A DNA stretch of 64,000 bases from Sediminispirochaeta bajacaliforniensis DSM 16054 (GTDB lineage: Bacteria > Spirochaetota > Spirochaetia > DSM-16054 > Sediminispirochaetaceae): NCBI RefSeq assembly GCF_000378205.1, contig NZ_KB899410.1, forward strand, positions 1 to 64,000, given 5' to 3'. Below are positions 33,360-41,986 of the stretch, one piece after another. Both the position numbers and the translations under genes were made by a program. Every line of letters begins with the position of its first letter. The first letter of the stretch is position 1. Below the pieces are notes generated by a model, which worked only from the letters and a program-made list of their open reading frames with translations, ran no database searches and was not told where the DNA came from.

Positions 33360-34748
33360 ATGAAAAAGAAAAACAGTATTGTGAAAATCGGAGCCGCGTT
33401 CTCCGTTGTTTTCGTACTTCTTCTGGCGGGTTGTGCCAGCACTGGTGGAGGGCCTGCAGCGTCCGGCAAACAGGCGGCTGCTTCCGCCACACCGGTTCCT
33501 TCGCCGGTCTATTACGGCAGCGGCAGTGGAGCCACTCAGACCGAGGCGATGAACCAGGCTAAGATTGCGGCGGTGCGTAAAGCTTCGGCCGATCTGCTCG
33601 GCGTTGCCGCCGCGGCAGCAAAACGAGATGAAGTTGAGACGGCTCTTTTTGGCAAGGGCGGCGTCAATGCATATGTGTACAATGATTCCATGGAGATTAT
33701 CGACCGTGGGGGATCGGATGGCGATTTTTCCTTAACCCTTGGTATTAAAATCAACCTTGAATCTGTTGCTGCGGTCCTCCGTGGCGCCGGCATCTACGGC
33801 GGACAGGTGTTACCCCAGGGGGGCGAGGTCGCTCTTGTCGATCAGCCGAGGCCTGCCATTTCCGCTCCGCAGCCTGCAACCGCAACTACCGAAGCTACCC
33901 CTTCCGCCGGACAGGAAGAAGTTCCTGAAGAGGCGTCTGCTTCGACGTCCGGCGAGATCGATCCGCAGGAAGCCGCATTAATTCAGGATATCGTAGGTAA
34001 TCTCAGTTACATGGTCTACTACGATGAAGAAAGCGTCACCGATCAGTTTCTTGCCACCACCGCGGTCGGTATGGCCAACAAGTATCTTGCACAGAACGGT
34101 ATGAACTATGTCGACTTGGAGCAGATCGAACGGCTCAAGAAGGACCAGGAGATGGCCTATGAGGAAGAGACCGGACAGTCCATCTCGATGATTCAGTGGA
34201 TCGCAAATAAACTTAATGCAGATATTTACATTGAGATTGCCGTCGATGCGAATTCGGAAACCAAGAGTGGCCGTTATTACGGCAGCGCAAGTGTAAACCT
34301 GAAGAATTTCGATGCCTCTACCGGGAGTGGCAGGGGAACTGCTTATTATCAAACCGTACCTCCTGCCATGAGCACCGTAAGCGAGAAGGATGCCCTCAAC
34401 AACGCCGTTGCTTCGGCCACCTATAACGCAATACAGAAGGCGATCGAACAGGCGCAGTTGTATACCCGACAGGAGCTGAGCCAGGGAATTAAGTATACGT
34501 TGGTGATTCAGAATACGCCCGACTCCAGAATGATGAGGAACTTTGAGAAGAAGATAGAACGCAAGGTCAAGAATATCCGAAAATTGAGCTATGCTCCTGA
34601 AGAAAGTCGGTATGAGGTGCGCCTTATCGGGCGTATTACCGATCTCGAAGATTTGGTCTACGATGCAACCGAAGGGGTTTCCGGAATGGAAGGAACCTTC
34701 CTTGTGTTTCAGCGGGGTAATTCCATCACTTTCGATACAGGACTATAA
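33360..34748 (+). CDS. large lipoprotein with FlgT/LPP20-like domain
   Basis: 462 residues. Signal peptide and lipobox VLLLAGC (Cys near 25). An N-terminal domain (YYGSGSGATQTEAMNQAKIAAVRKASADLLG) follows the pattern of LPP20/FlgT N-domains, in which a shared -x-A-x-x-x-A- helix packs on a sheet; a Pro/Ala/Thr-rich linker (about 160-195) leads to a second half with TLVIQN and YEVRLIGRITDLEDL segments. AGGAG lies 8 bases before the ATG. Same operon as its neighbours (14 bp after the first gene, 1 bp before the third). Confidence 0.65.
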   Translation: MKKKNSIVKIGAAFSVVFVLLLAGCASTGGGPAASGKQAAASATPVPSPVYYGSGSGATQTEAMNQAKIAAVRKASADLLGVAAAAAKRDEVETALFGKGGVNAYVYNDSMEIIDRGGSDGDFSLTLGIKINLESVAAVLRGAGIYGGQVLPQGGEVALVDQPRPAISAPQPATATTEATPSAGQEEVPEEASASTSGEIDPQEAALIQDIVGNLSYMVYYDEESVTDQFLATTAVGMANKYLAQNGMNYVDLEQIERLKKDQEMAYEEETGQSISMIQWIANKLNADIYIEIAVDANSETKSGRYYGSASVNLKNFDASTGSGRGTAYYQTVPPAMSTVSEKDALNNAVASATYNAIQKAIEQAQLYTRQELSQGIKYTLVIQNTPDSRMMRNFEKKIERKVKNIRKLSYAPEESRYEVRLIGRITDLEDLVYDATEGVSGMEGTFLVFQRGNSITFDTGL

Positions 34749-34749
34749 G

Positions 34750-36231
34750 ATGAGAAAGATGCGCAAAACGAGTTTTATTCTTTCGGGATTCATTATTCTC
34801 TCATTTCTCTTCGGCTGTGCTTCTTCGGGCTCCGATAGATCGGGAAGCGATCGCCCTTCATGGGTGATGACGCCTCCTGCGGATACTTCCGACGAGGTCT
34901 TTTTTGTCGGTTCCGGTTCGAATCCGGACGGTGATGAGGCCGCGGCCCGGCAGGCGGCTACCGGCGATCTTGTTGCATCGATTACCCGCTTCCTTGGTGT
35001 AAAGGTAACCGCCGATACTACTGTTGAAGCGAAGGATACCCTTGATTCGTTTACCACGAGCCTCGAGCAGACGATCAAGGAGAGCAGCAAGGCCCAGATA
35101 GGTGATTTTCGCATTCGGGATACCTACAGCGAGAAGCAGGGTGGGATTGCAAATGTCTATATTCTTGCGGCCTATGACAAGGAATCCCTCTTAAAGGAGC
35201 AGGCCCGGATTCAGGCTGTCTTTGCAGAACAGCGCGAGGCCATCTCCGGCCCCGAAGCCGAGGGCGATTCACTTGCTTCTTCCGGTTCCTGGTACCGGGC
35301 TGCAGTCAAATATCTTGAAGCCGCATTGGCTGCCTCAAGTTCCGAGGTGGATAATGCCGCCATCAAGTACGAGCGAAACATGAATAAAGCGCGGAGGGCG
35401 GTTCAGGCGATTACCATTGTTCGCTTGAACGACAACCTTTCGGCTGATATGAACAAACCCTTTGGGGAGGGGTTTCGTGCCAAGGTTTCTTCCGAGGCAG
35501 GGGCTCTTTCAGATGTTCCTGTGAGGGTGACCTATAAAACCTTGGGGCGAAATAATCGGACGCAGATACAAGTCGAGACGGTAAAGAGCGGATCCGGCGG
35601 TGGAGTGGAATTTCTTCCTCCTCCTCCCGATTTTGTCGGAAAAGAGACCCTTTCCATGGGTATCGATCTTTCGGATGCGCTTGAGAGTTTAGAGAATGTA
35701 CCGGATGCCCTCTATCCCCAACTTGAGGCCCTCGAACAGCTGATCGGGACAAAAGAGGTAAGCTTTTCCTATACCGTGGAAAGCCGGGCGAAGGAGGTCG
35801 CTACGGCGGTCATGATCGTCGATGTCGATAACGGCGGGAATGCCACCGGACGGACGGAGACGGCTTCGGGGCTCTTGGAGGCCCTCAGCAGCCAGGGCTT
35901 TAAGGTCGGAACCGTTACCCCCTTTTCGAACCTTCAGGGTTCCAGCGATGCGGCCGTTATCAGAAATGCCGCAACTAGCTTCGGAAATCAGTACGGAAGA
36001 ATCATCTTCGGTACCGTCGGAATCAGCGATTTTCGAGAGGGAGACGGCCGTTTTACGGTAAAGGTCTCCGGAGACATCAAGGTTGCCGACCTTTCGAGTG
36101 GAGATATCCTTTACTCGTCCGGAACAAAATTCAAGACGGCTCTTGGCAACAATGCTCAGAGTGCGATGAGTGCCGCTTTTAAACAATTCGGTAAGATGAT
36201 CGGCGATTCCATGGCCAACAGCCTGCCGTGA
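34750..36231 (+). CDS. LPP20-family lipoprotein
   Basis: 493 residues from ATG 34750, one base after the previous stop. Lipobox SFLFGC (Cys near 25). The LPP20 domain is clear: RPSWVMTPPADTSDEVFFVGSGS, EAAARQAATGDLVASITRFLGV and NVYILAAYDKESLLKEQ (about residues 35-160). A central Ig-like part (about 260-330) and a C-terminal CsgG/LpoB-like part (VMIVDVDNGGNAT, TSFGNQYGRIIFGTVGISDF, GDIKVADLSSGDILYSS) follow. LpoB-like domains elsewhere activate peptidoglycan synthases or form outer-membrane export pores; the role here is unknown. Confidence 0.72.
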   Translation: MRKMRKTSFILSGFIILSFLFGCASSGSDRSGSDRPSWVMTPPADTSDEVFFVGSGSNPDGDEAAARQAATGDLVASITRFLGVKVTADTTVEAKDTLDSFTTSLEQTIKESSKAQIGDFRIRDTYSEKQGGIANVYILAAYDKESLLKEQARIQAVFAEQREAISGPEAEGDSLASSGSWYRAAVKYLEAALAASSSEVDNAAIKYERNMNKARRAVQAITIVRLNDNLSADMNKPFGEGFRAKVSSEAGALSDVPVRVTYKTLGRNNRTQIQVETVKSGSGGGVEFLPPPPDFVGKETLSMGIDLSDALESLENVPDALYPQLEALEQLIGTKEVSFSYTVESRAKEVATAVMIVDVDNGGNATGRTETASGLLEALSSQGFKVGTVTPFSNLQGSSDAAVIRNAATSFGNQYGRIIFGTVGISDFREGDGRFTVKVSGDIKVADLSSGDILYSSGTKFKTALGNNAQSAMSAAFKQFGKMIGDSMANSLP

Positions 36232-36239
36232 TTTTCGTT

Positions 36240-37049
36240 TTAGAAAACCTTCTCGACCCCGAAGTTCTTTAACTGAATTTCGGGGTCGTTTGTTATGAGG
36301 CCGTCCACACCCCTATGAAGAAGCATTTTCCCGCTGGCGGGATCGTCGACGGTCCAGGGAATTACGGCACGACCTTCAACCCTTCGGTACCATGCCGTGG
36401 CAAAGGGGCCCGCTTGATAAAAATCCGGTTTGAGAATTGGGGTCGAGGCAATGACTTTACCGAAACCTCGGCGGAGAATTGCGGGAACCGCCTTGTCGTT
36501 GCTGTAGATAATTGCAGTGGGAATCGACTTGCTTCGCTTCCTTGCTGCGATGAGAGGAAATGGATTAAAAGAGGAGAGTATGCACCGCATCTCCAGTCCT
36601 GATTTCTCGATAACGTCGACGACGGCCGAGGCCAGCCCACTATCCCCCCGTGTTTCATCCTTTAATTCGATATCGTAATAGAAACGATCGGAAAAGGTTT
36701 CGAACAGCTCTTGCAGTGTTATTATAAGCTCACCTGTAAACTCGGGAGAAAACCAACTTCCGATGTCGGCACGCCTGAGATCGTCCAGTCTGCAGGCCTC
36801 TACAACTGCCTCGATGCCTGCGGTTCGTTTGAGGTTGTGATCGTGTATAACGACGATCTTTCCGTCCTCTGTGAGGTGGACATCCAGTTCGATACCAGGT
36901 ATGTGAAGATCGGCGCAGAGCCTGAATGCGGACATTGTGTTTTCCGGTGCTCTTGATGAATAGCCGCGATGGCCGAATAGAAGGGGGCGTAATGCTTGCT
37001 GATTAATAAAGTGGTCTTCGGAAAACTGTGCTAAGGCGTATGGTTTCAT
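36240..37049 (-). CDS. glycerophosphodiester phosphodiesterase
   Basis: 269 residues, single GDPD domain without signal peptide. Catalytic and metal-binding motifs are intact: GHRGYSSRAPENT (His-Arg), ELDVHLTEDGKIVVIHDH (Glu, Asp, His), and YYDIELKDE. It splits glycerophosphodiesters such as glycerophosphocholine to sn-glycerol-3-phosphate and an alcohol. Its start overlaps the stop of a coiled-coil protein gene by 4 bp, so the two form an operon. A second, less canonical GDPD is found at 63202-63963. Confidence 0.9.
   Translation of the reverse strand: MKPYALAQFSEDHFINQQALRPLLFGHRGYSSRAPENTMSAFRLCADLHIPGIELDVHLTEDGKIVVIHDHNLKRTAGIEAVVEACRLDDLRRADIGSWFSPEFTGELIITLQELFETFSDRFYYDIELKDETRGDSGLASAVVDVIEKSGLEMRCILSSFNPFPLIAARKRSKSIPTAIIYSNDKAVPAILRRGFGKVIASTPILKPDFYQAGPFATAWYRRVEGRAVIPWTVDDPASGKMLLHRGVDGLITNDPEIQLKNFGVEKVF
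36254..36288 (+). terminator. terminator hairpin of the LPP20 operon, inside the convergent gene
   Basis: CGACCCCGAA (36254-36263) pairs with TTCGGGGTCG (36279-36288), followed by TTTGTT. It begins 22 bases after the LPP20 stop codon and is built from sense codons of the convergent phosphodiesterase gene (its last dozen codons). Confidence 0.6.
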
Positions 37050-37471
37050 TTGTTCTCCTCCATGCTTCGCTTCAACTCTTCCAAAGCGGCCTCTGCGTCG
37101 GCATTGCGTTGGAGCTCGGCAAATGCCTCGCTTTCCGAGCCGATATTTCCTGCGAGGGCGTCAAGTCTTCTGACAAGGGCCTCGGCATCGGTGGAGAGAA
37201 GCCTTTCAGGTGCATTACTTTTCCATAACGTTTTTGCTTCTTCCACATCACGGGAAAGAAGACTCGCCTCTACCTCGAGCTTCTGGATTTCCGTTTCAAG
37301 TTCACTGACCCTTTTCTTTGCAGCCTCGGCAAGCTCTTTTTTTCCAGAATTTTCGGCGAGATCGACCCTTGAGAGCCATGTTTTCAATTCGCTTTTCTTG
37401 CCTGAAATGCTCTTTTCCAAACGCTTCGCTTCTGTGGCGATGCGAAGGGCATATTCCCTATCCGCATTCAT
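37046..37471 (-). CDS. small coiled-coil protein
   Basis: 141 residues from the ATG at 37471. Almost the whole protein is charged heptad-like helix (EAKRLEKSISGKKSELKTWLSRV, KKRVSELETEIQKLEVEASLLSRD, ALEELKRSMEENK), so a coiled coil is the only firm statement. There is no signal or membrane segment. The frame is open further upstream, but that part contains no plausible protein and crosses the region just before typA. It overlaps the phosphodiesterase gene by 4 bp and is divergent from typA. Function unknown. Confidence 0.7.
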   Translation of the reverse strand: MNADREYALRIATEAKRLEKSISGKKSELKTWLSRVDLAENSGKKELAEAAKKRVSELETEIQKLEVEASLLSRDVEEAKTLWKSNAPERLLSTDAEALVRRLDALAGNIGSESEAFAELQRNADAEAALEELKRSMEENK

Positions 37472-37570
37472 AGATAAATGATACCACGGGAAATAAAACA
37501 GGTCGAGACCGACGGCTAATGGCCTCTCGGCAGCTTGTATACACGCCCCGCTTCGGGGTATCGTCTTTTT

Positions 37571-39403
37571 ATGCAAAGCACACAGCAAAATGATACCATA
37601 CGGAATATTGCAATTATTGCCCATGTCGATCATGGGAAAACCACTTTAGTAGATGCTATGTTTCAACGAAGCGGAGTTTTTCGGGCCGGTCAGGAGGTTG
37701 CAGAGCGTGTCATGGATCGGCTCGACCTGGAGCGGGAGCGAGGGATTACCATTGAGGCGAAAAACTGTTCCATCGAATGGAAAGGCCTTCGTATCAATAT
37801 TATCGATACGCCGGGGCATGCCGATTTCGGCGGCGAAGTGGAGCGGGCCCTGTCGATGGTCGATGGGGCCGTTCTTTTGGTCGATGCCGCGGAGGGGCCT
37901 CTTCCTCAAACACGGTTCGTCCTTTCAAAGGCACTGAAGGCGGGGCTCTCGCTTATCGTTGTCATCAATAAGATCGATCGCCAGGATGCACGTCCTTTGG
38001 AGGTATTGGATGAGGTGTATGACCTGCTGATCGATCTTGATGCGGGAGATCATCAGCTTGAATTCCCGATTCTCTATGCCGTTGGAAGAGACGGTGTGAT
38101 AAAAAGAAGTCCCGATGGGGAGGATGAAAAGCTCGATCTTCTTCTTGATACCATTGTTGATCATATTCCTTCGCCGTCGGTTGATATGGTGGGACCCTTT
38201 CGTATGTTGGTTTCCGATTTAGGCTATGATGACTATCTTGGACGTCTTGCCGTAGGAAAGGTATACGGCGGATCTGTCCAAGCAAATGAGGCTCTTGCCT
38301 GTATCGGCCCGGACGGAAAGGCCAAGCCCCTTCGGGTGACACGTCTGCAGTCCTACAGGGGGTTGGTTCTATCCGATGTGACAGAAGCGAAGGCCGGGGA
38401 GATCATCGTACTTGCGGGGATCGAGGATGTTCATATCGGTGATACTGTCTGTTCCAAAGATAATCCTGTACCCCTGAAACGGATCACCGTGGATGAACCG
38501 ACGGTTTCCATGCGGTTTTCCGTAAACAACGGGCCCTTTTCCGGTAAGGAGGGAAAGATCGTTCAGGGGACGAAAATCTTTGAACGTTTGGAAAAGGAAA
38601 CGCTCACAAATGTCTCTATGCGGGTGAGTCGGGGGGATGATCGCGATAGTTTTATTGTTCAGGGGCGGGGCGAGTTTCAGATGGTTATTCTCATTGAAAC
38701 TATGCGTCGCGAAGGATTTGAATTTTGTGTGGGTCGTCCCCATGTTATTTTTCACCAGGAAAATGGGAAAAAGATGGAACCGATAGAGCATCTTTTTATC
38801 GATTGTGCGGATCCTTTCACCGGTGTTGTGACCGAAAAGCTTTCAAGGCGAAAGGGGCGTATGCTCAATATCACCAGCCACGAAAATGGTCGTGTCAGGA
38901 TCGAATTCTCGGTTCCCAGCCGGGCACTCATCGGATATCGTGATGAATTCCTTACGGACACAAAAGGAACGGGGATCCTCAATAGCTATCTCTCGGGGTA
39001 CGAGGAGTACCGGGGAGATTTTACCGGCCGATTCACCGGCTCGCTTGTTGCCGATCGTGAAGGTACATCGGTCCCGTATGCACTATTTAACCTTGAAGCT
39101 CGTGGAACGCTCTTCGTTGTTCCGAAAGATCCTGTTTATGAAGGGATGATTGTCGGTGAGCATAATCGCGAAAACGATCTGAATGTCAATCCTACCAAAA
39201 CCAAGAAACTTTCAAATATGCGCGCCTCGGGAAAGGACGATGCGGTGATTTTGACACCGGTTCTTCCCATGACCCTCGAACGGGCGGTTCAGTTTATCCG
39301 TGAAGATGAGCTTATCGAGGTAACGCCGAAATCAATTCGTCTGCGAAAAAAAGAGCTTTCTGCGGCTCGTCGCAAGATCGAAGATAAAAGGGGGCAGTCT
39401 TAA
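37571..39403 (+). CDS. typA: translational GTPase TypA/BipA
   Basis: 610 residues, the standard TypA length. G1 AHVDHGKTT (about 18-26), switch RERGITIEAKN, G3 DTPGHADFGGE, G4 NKID, then the EF-G-like domains with FIVQGRGEFQMVILIETMRREGFE and the C-terminal FNLEARGTLFV and YEGMIVGEHNRENDLNVN blocks unique to TypA. It binds ribosomes and supports 50S assembly and stress growth. ATG 37571 gives the normal N-terminus; an ATG 36 bases earlier is in frame but within a CCCCG-CTT-CGGGG mini-hairpin. No strong ribosome site is visible. Confidence 0.95.
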   Translation: MQSTQQNDTIRNIAIIAHVDHGKTTLVDAMFQRSGVFRAGQEVAERVMDRLDLERERGITIEAKNCSIEWKGLRINIIDTPGHADFGGEVERALSMVDGAVLLVDAAEGPLPQTRFVLSKALKAGLSLIVVINKIDRQDARPLEVLDEVYDLLIDLDAGDHQLEFPILYAVGRDGVIKRSPDGEDEKLDLLLDTIVDHIPSPSVDMVGPFRMLVSDLGYDDYLGRLAVGKVYGGSVQANEALACIGPDGKAKPLRVTRLQSYRGLVLSDVTEAKAGEIIVLAGIEDVHIGDTVCSKDNPVPLKRITVDEPTVSMRFSVNNGPFSGKEGKIVQGTKIFERLEKETLTNVSMRVSRGDDRDSFIVQGRGEFQMVILIETMRREGFEFCVGRPHVIFHQENGKKMEPIEHLFIDCADPFTGVVTEKLSRRKGRMLNITSHENGRVRIEFSVPSRALIGYRDEFLTDTKGTGILNSYLSGYEEYRGDFTGRFTGSLVADREGTSVPYALFNLEARGTLFVVPKDPVYEGMIVGEHNRENDLNVNPTKTKKLSNMRASGKDDAVILTPVLPMTLERAVQFIREDELIEVTPKSIRLRKKELSAARRKIEDKRGQS

Positions 39404-39407
39404 GCCT

Positions 39408-40439
39408 ATGACACCGCAAAAGCGTTGCTATTTTCCCACGATAAGCTCTCGTTCCTGGCAGCATCCGGCCGATACTGCCGCCTTGGAGGCTCTGAAAAAG
39501 ATCCCCGGTTTAAGCCAGGTAACCAAAGCGGTCCTTTCCATCACCTCGGACCGCTCTCTTCGGCTTTTTTTTCTCGGGTCAGCCGTTCGTGTCACCGAGC
39601 GGCAGTTCCCCCGCATACATGCATTGGCAAAGGAAGCTTGTTCTGTCCTGGATTACGACGACAAGCTTGATATATTCGTTACCTATAATCCCGCGATGAA
39701 TGCCGGAGCGGTCGGTGTCGACCGCCCCTTTGTTACCCTCAACAGTGCCCTTGTCTCCTCCCTGGATGATGAGGAGCTTCTGACCGTAATCGGTCACGAG
39801 CTTGGACACTGTATGAGTGGTCATATTCTCTATAAAACCTTACTGTGGGTTTTGGTGAATGTGAGTTTCAAGGCGCTCCGCATTCCGGGGCTCGATCTTC
39901 TCATTATTCCCGTTATGGCGGGCTTGCGTGAGTGGGACCGCAAAAGTGAGTTAAGCGCGGACCGTGCCGGTTTATTGGTTTGCCAGGATCAGGATGTCTC
40001 CTTCCGGCTACTCATGAAGCTGGCCGGCGGGAATGACATCGGCCAGATGGATATAAACGAATTCTTCTCTCAAGCCGCGGAATATGATGCCGGGGAGTCT
40101 GTTATCGACTCCCTTCATAAATTCCTGAACACTTGGGACATGTCTCATCCCCTCCCTGTTATACGCATCCCGGAACTCAAGCGTTGGGTCGACGATGGCA
40201 GCTTTGGGAGGATCTACGGTGGAGATTACCTGAAACGGGGAGGTGAGGCAGAGGAGAAAAATCGGGACTATTTCAAGGAAGCTCACCAGCAATATGAATC
40301 TGATTTTGAAGAGACTCGGGACCCTGCTGCAGGCTTTGCAAAACATCTCGGTAAGGCCTTAGGTGATTTGGGAAAAGAGGGAGGAAAAATTGTCCGGGAT
40401 ATCTTTGATCAGTTCGATCAAAAGGGAAGGCATGAGTGA
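39408..40439 (+). CDS. M48-family zinc metalloprotease
   Basis: 343 residues. The zinc motif HELGH is in LTVIGHELGHCMSGH (about residues 128-141), and the third ligand region DRKSELSADRAGL has the expected Glu and Asp. Typical M48 neighbours such as VNSGAVGVDRPFVTLNSALV-type strand (here NAGAVGVDRPFVTLNSAL) support the assignment. The hydrophobic stretch around residues 145-170 is short, so it may be peripheral to the membrane rather than HtpX-like. It follows typA by 4 bp and is probably co-transcribed. Role in protein quality control is inference. Confidence 0.88.
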   Translation: MTPQKRCYFPTISSRSWQHPADTAALEALKKIPGLSQVTKAVLSITSDRSLRLFFLGSAVRVTERQFPRIHALAKEACSVLDYDDKLDIFVTYNPAMNAGAVGVDRPFVTLNSALVSSLDDEELLTVIGHELGHCMSGHILYKTLLWVLVNVSFKALRIPGLDLLIIPVMAGLREWDRKSELSADRAGLLVCQDQDVSFRLLMKLAGGNDIGQMDINEFFSQAAEYDAGESVIDSLHKFLNTWDMSHPLPVIRIPELKRWVDDGSFGRIYGGDYLKRGGEAEEKNRDYFKEAHQQYESDFEETRDPAAGFAKHLGKALGDLGKEGGKIVRDIFDQFDQKGRHE

Positions 40440-40470
40440 GGAGTCTTTCTATCGATAGGCTTTTTGCTCC

Positions 40471-40848
40471 CTATTGGCGATAGATGACGGACTTGATATG
40501 ACCTATCAGCTGATTGATGTTTACCGGTTTTGTCATGCAGGCTACAGGGGATAACTCATGTGCTTTTTCGATGAAAGATTCATTTGTATAGCCGGTGATA
40601 AAAATAATCGGGAGATTTTTGTGTATTTCCCTTAGGCGCCGCATCGCTTCTACACCGTCGATTTCTCCTGCCAATCTTCCATCCATAAGTACCAGATCGG
40701 GATTTCGGTTTTTTGCAAAGCGGACAACATCCTCCCCGGATGCGAAGATTTTGCTGATCGGATAACCGGCATTTCGAAGCTTCATTGTAAGATTCATGGC
40801 TATCATGGCTTCGTCTTCGACCAAAAGAATCATGTTTTCACTGTTCAT
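40471..40848 (-). CDS. single-domain response regulator
   Basis: 125 residues, a lone receiver domain. The acidic pair is E11/D12 in VEDEA, the phospho-acceptor D56 is in LVLMDGRL, the Thr is in FITGYT and the conserved Lys is in TKP. It carries no output domain, so it acts on a partner protein like CheY or Spo0F. ATG 40848 overlaps the kinase stop (ATGA) and is preceded by GGAGGAT within the kinase gene; a longer frame starting 51 bases earlier is not needed. The cognate kinase is encoded just upstream. Confidence 0.92.
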   Translation of the reverse strand: MNSENMILLVEDEAMIAMNLTMKLRNAGYPISKIFASGEDVVRFAKNRNPDLVLMDGRLAGEIDGVEAMRRLREIHKNLPIIFITGYTNESFIEKAHELSPVACMTKPVNINQLIGHIKSVIYRQ

Positions 40849-41870
40849 CGTAGATCCTCCAGTGTCGGATGGATGATACGCTTGAAGCGAATCGAGCATC
40901 TGAGCCCTCTCTCACCACGCTTATCGAATGCTATTGTTCCTCCCAGCTGATGTTCGATAATGAGGAAGATTGTCTGCATCCCGAGGGTCGATTGCGACCG
41001 AACATCATAGTTATGAGGAAGGCCGATGCCGTCGTCGCAGTACATGAGTTCGATTTCGTTCTCGGCCTCTATAAATGAGAGAGAAATTGCTATATTTCCC
41101 TTTTCCCCTTTCGGGAAGGCATGCTTTAGTGAGTTTGTAAATAACTCGTTTAGTACGAGCCCACACGGAATTGCCAGGTCAATAGGCACGGCAATGTGGA
41201 CGAGATCGAACCTCATTGCTATTGTATTTCCGCCGTTTTGGTAGCTTTTCAATAAGAGCCGTGCGAGTTTCTGGATATAGAGATCAAGATCAATACTGGA
41301 AAGGTTCTTTGATTCGTACAGCATTTGATGCACGAGCGACATTGATGTGATTTTAGTTTCTATCTCCTGTGATAACCGTATGAGGTTTTCATCTTCGGAA
41401 TAGGATGCGCTGAGGGAGATCATCGAACTGATGATGTTCATATTGTTCTTTGTTCGGTGATACAACTCCCGTATAAGTGTCTCTCGTTCGAGAAGTGCCT
41501 GACGGATACTCTCTTCTGTTCTGACTCGTTTGGTGATATCACGACCATATAGATTCGCATATCCCGATTCGACGATAGGGGCAATGGAGAAGGCGTAAAC
41601 CCGTGTTTTATGGGGAACATCAATCTCCATGCTCCGCGCTTCACTTAGTGACGATAATGCCGTTTCTCGTAAAAGTGGGGGGGCCGGTTGATCGAATTCC
41701 AGTTTCCATTCGTCGAGCAACATTCTGCTTGCCTTGTTTGCATAGATAAGCATGCCTGATGAATCAATTCTCAGGACTGGATTGGGATTCTCTGATGGAA
41801 AGCGCGACAAATCCTCGGTTGAAAGCCGGCTAAGAGGATCGTTACTATCGCCCTGGTATGAATGCTTCAT
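40845..41870 (-). CDS. cytosolic sensor kinase, HisKA_2 type, with PAS domain
   Basis: 341 residues without membrane segments. A PAS domain (NPNPVLRIDSSGMLIYANKAS, about 29-115) is followed by a HisKA_2 helix with the phospho-acceptor H138 in ELYHRTKNNMNIISSMISL and an HATPase domain (LVLNELFTNSLKHAFP, YCDDGIGLP, STLGMQTIFLI). The HxxxKNN pattern is diagnostic of this family, common in light, stress and general stress signalling pairs. It is coupled to the receiver gene by a 4-bp overlap. Its promoter predicts a start only about 4 bases before the ATG and no ribosome site is present. Confidence 0.9.
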   Translation of the reverse strand: MKHSYQGDSNDPLSRLSTEDLSRFPSENPNPVLRIDSSGMLIYANKASRMLLDEWKLEFDQPAPPLLRETALSSLSEARSMEIDVPHKTRVYAFSIAPIVESGYANLYGRDITKRVRTEESIRQALLERETLIRELYHRTKNNMNIISSMISLSASYSEDENLIRLSQEIETKITSMSLVHQMLYESKNLSSIDLDLYIQKLARLLLKSYQNGGNTIAMRFDLVHIAVPIDLAIPCGLVLNELFTNSLKHAFPKGEKGNIAISLSFIEAENEIELMYCDDGIGLPHNYDVRSQSTLGMQTIFLIIEHQLGGTIAFDKRGERGLRCSIRFKRIIHPTLEDLR

Positions 41871-41880
41871 CTATTTGCTA

Positions 41881-41909
41881 ATGTTAGTCTACGTCGAAGT
41901 GTTTGTCAA
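41881..41909 (-). promoter_or_regulatory. sigma-70-type promoter for the HisKA_2 kinase
   Basis: Minus-strand TTGACA (41909-41904), 17-bp spacer, TAACAT (41886-41881). The predicted start near 41874 is about 4 bases from the ATG at 41870. Confidence 0.6.
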
Positions 41910-41935
41910 AAAAGAAGAAATTTTGGTGAAAAATA

Positions 41936-41964
41936 TTGACTTATTGTATTAGTACAATTAGTAT
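41936..41964 (+). promoter_or_regulatory. sigma-70-type promoter for the YtrA/slipin/ABC operon
   Basis: TTGACT (41936-41941), 17-bp spacer, TAGTAT (41959-41964). Predicted start about 41971, adjacent to ATG 41973. Confidence 0.6.
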
Positions 41965-41986
41965 TGTATTATATGAATAGTACAAT
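41943..41986. promoter_or_regulatory. repeated YtrA-type operator half-sites
   Basis: ATTGTA-TTAG-TACAAT is a perfect palindrome filling the promoter spacer (41943-41958). A third half-site ATTGTA at 41963 keeps a 10-bp step, and a fourth, TACAAT, is at 41981. Helically phased half-sites across the promoter suggest cooperative autorepression by the adjacent GntR-family protein. Confidence 0.65.

Noticed and set aside
32264-33490. 408-codon antisense frame opposite the FlgT/CsgG-like gene
   Set aside because: The sense strand has signal peptide, ribosome site and family resemblance; the antisense product has no recognisable domain.
40440-40470. Terminator between the M48 protease and the response regulator
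   Set aside because: Only a 10-bp self-complementary CTATCGATAG and a T-run without a proper loop; too weak to list.
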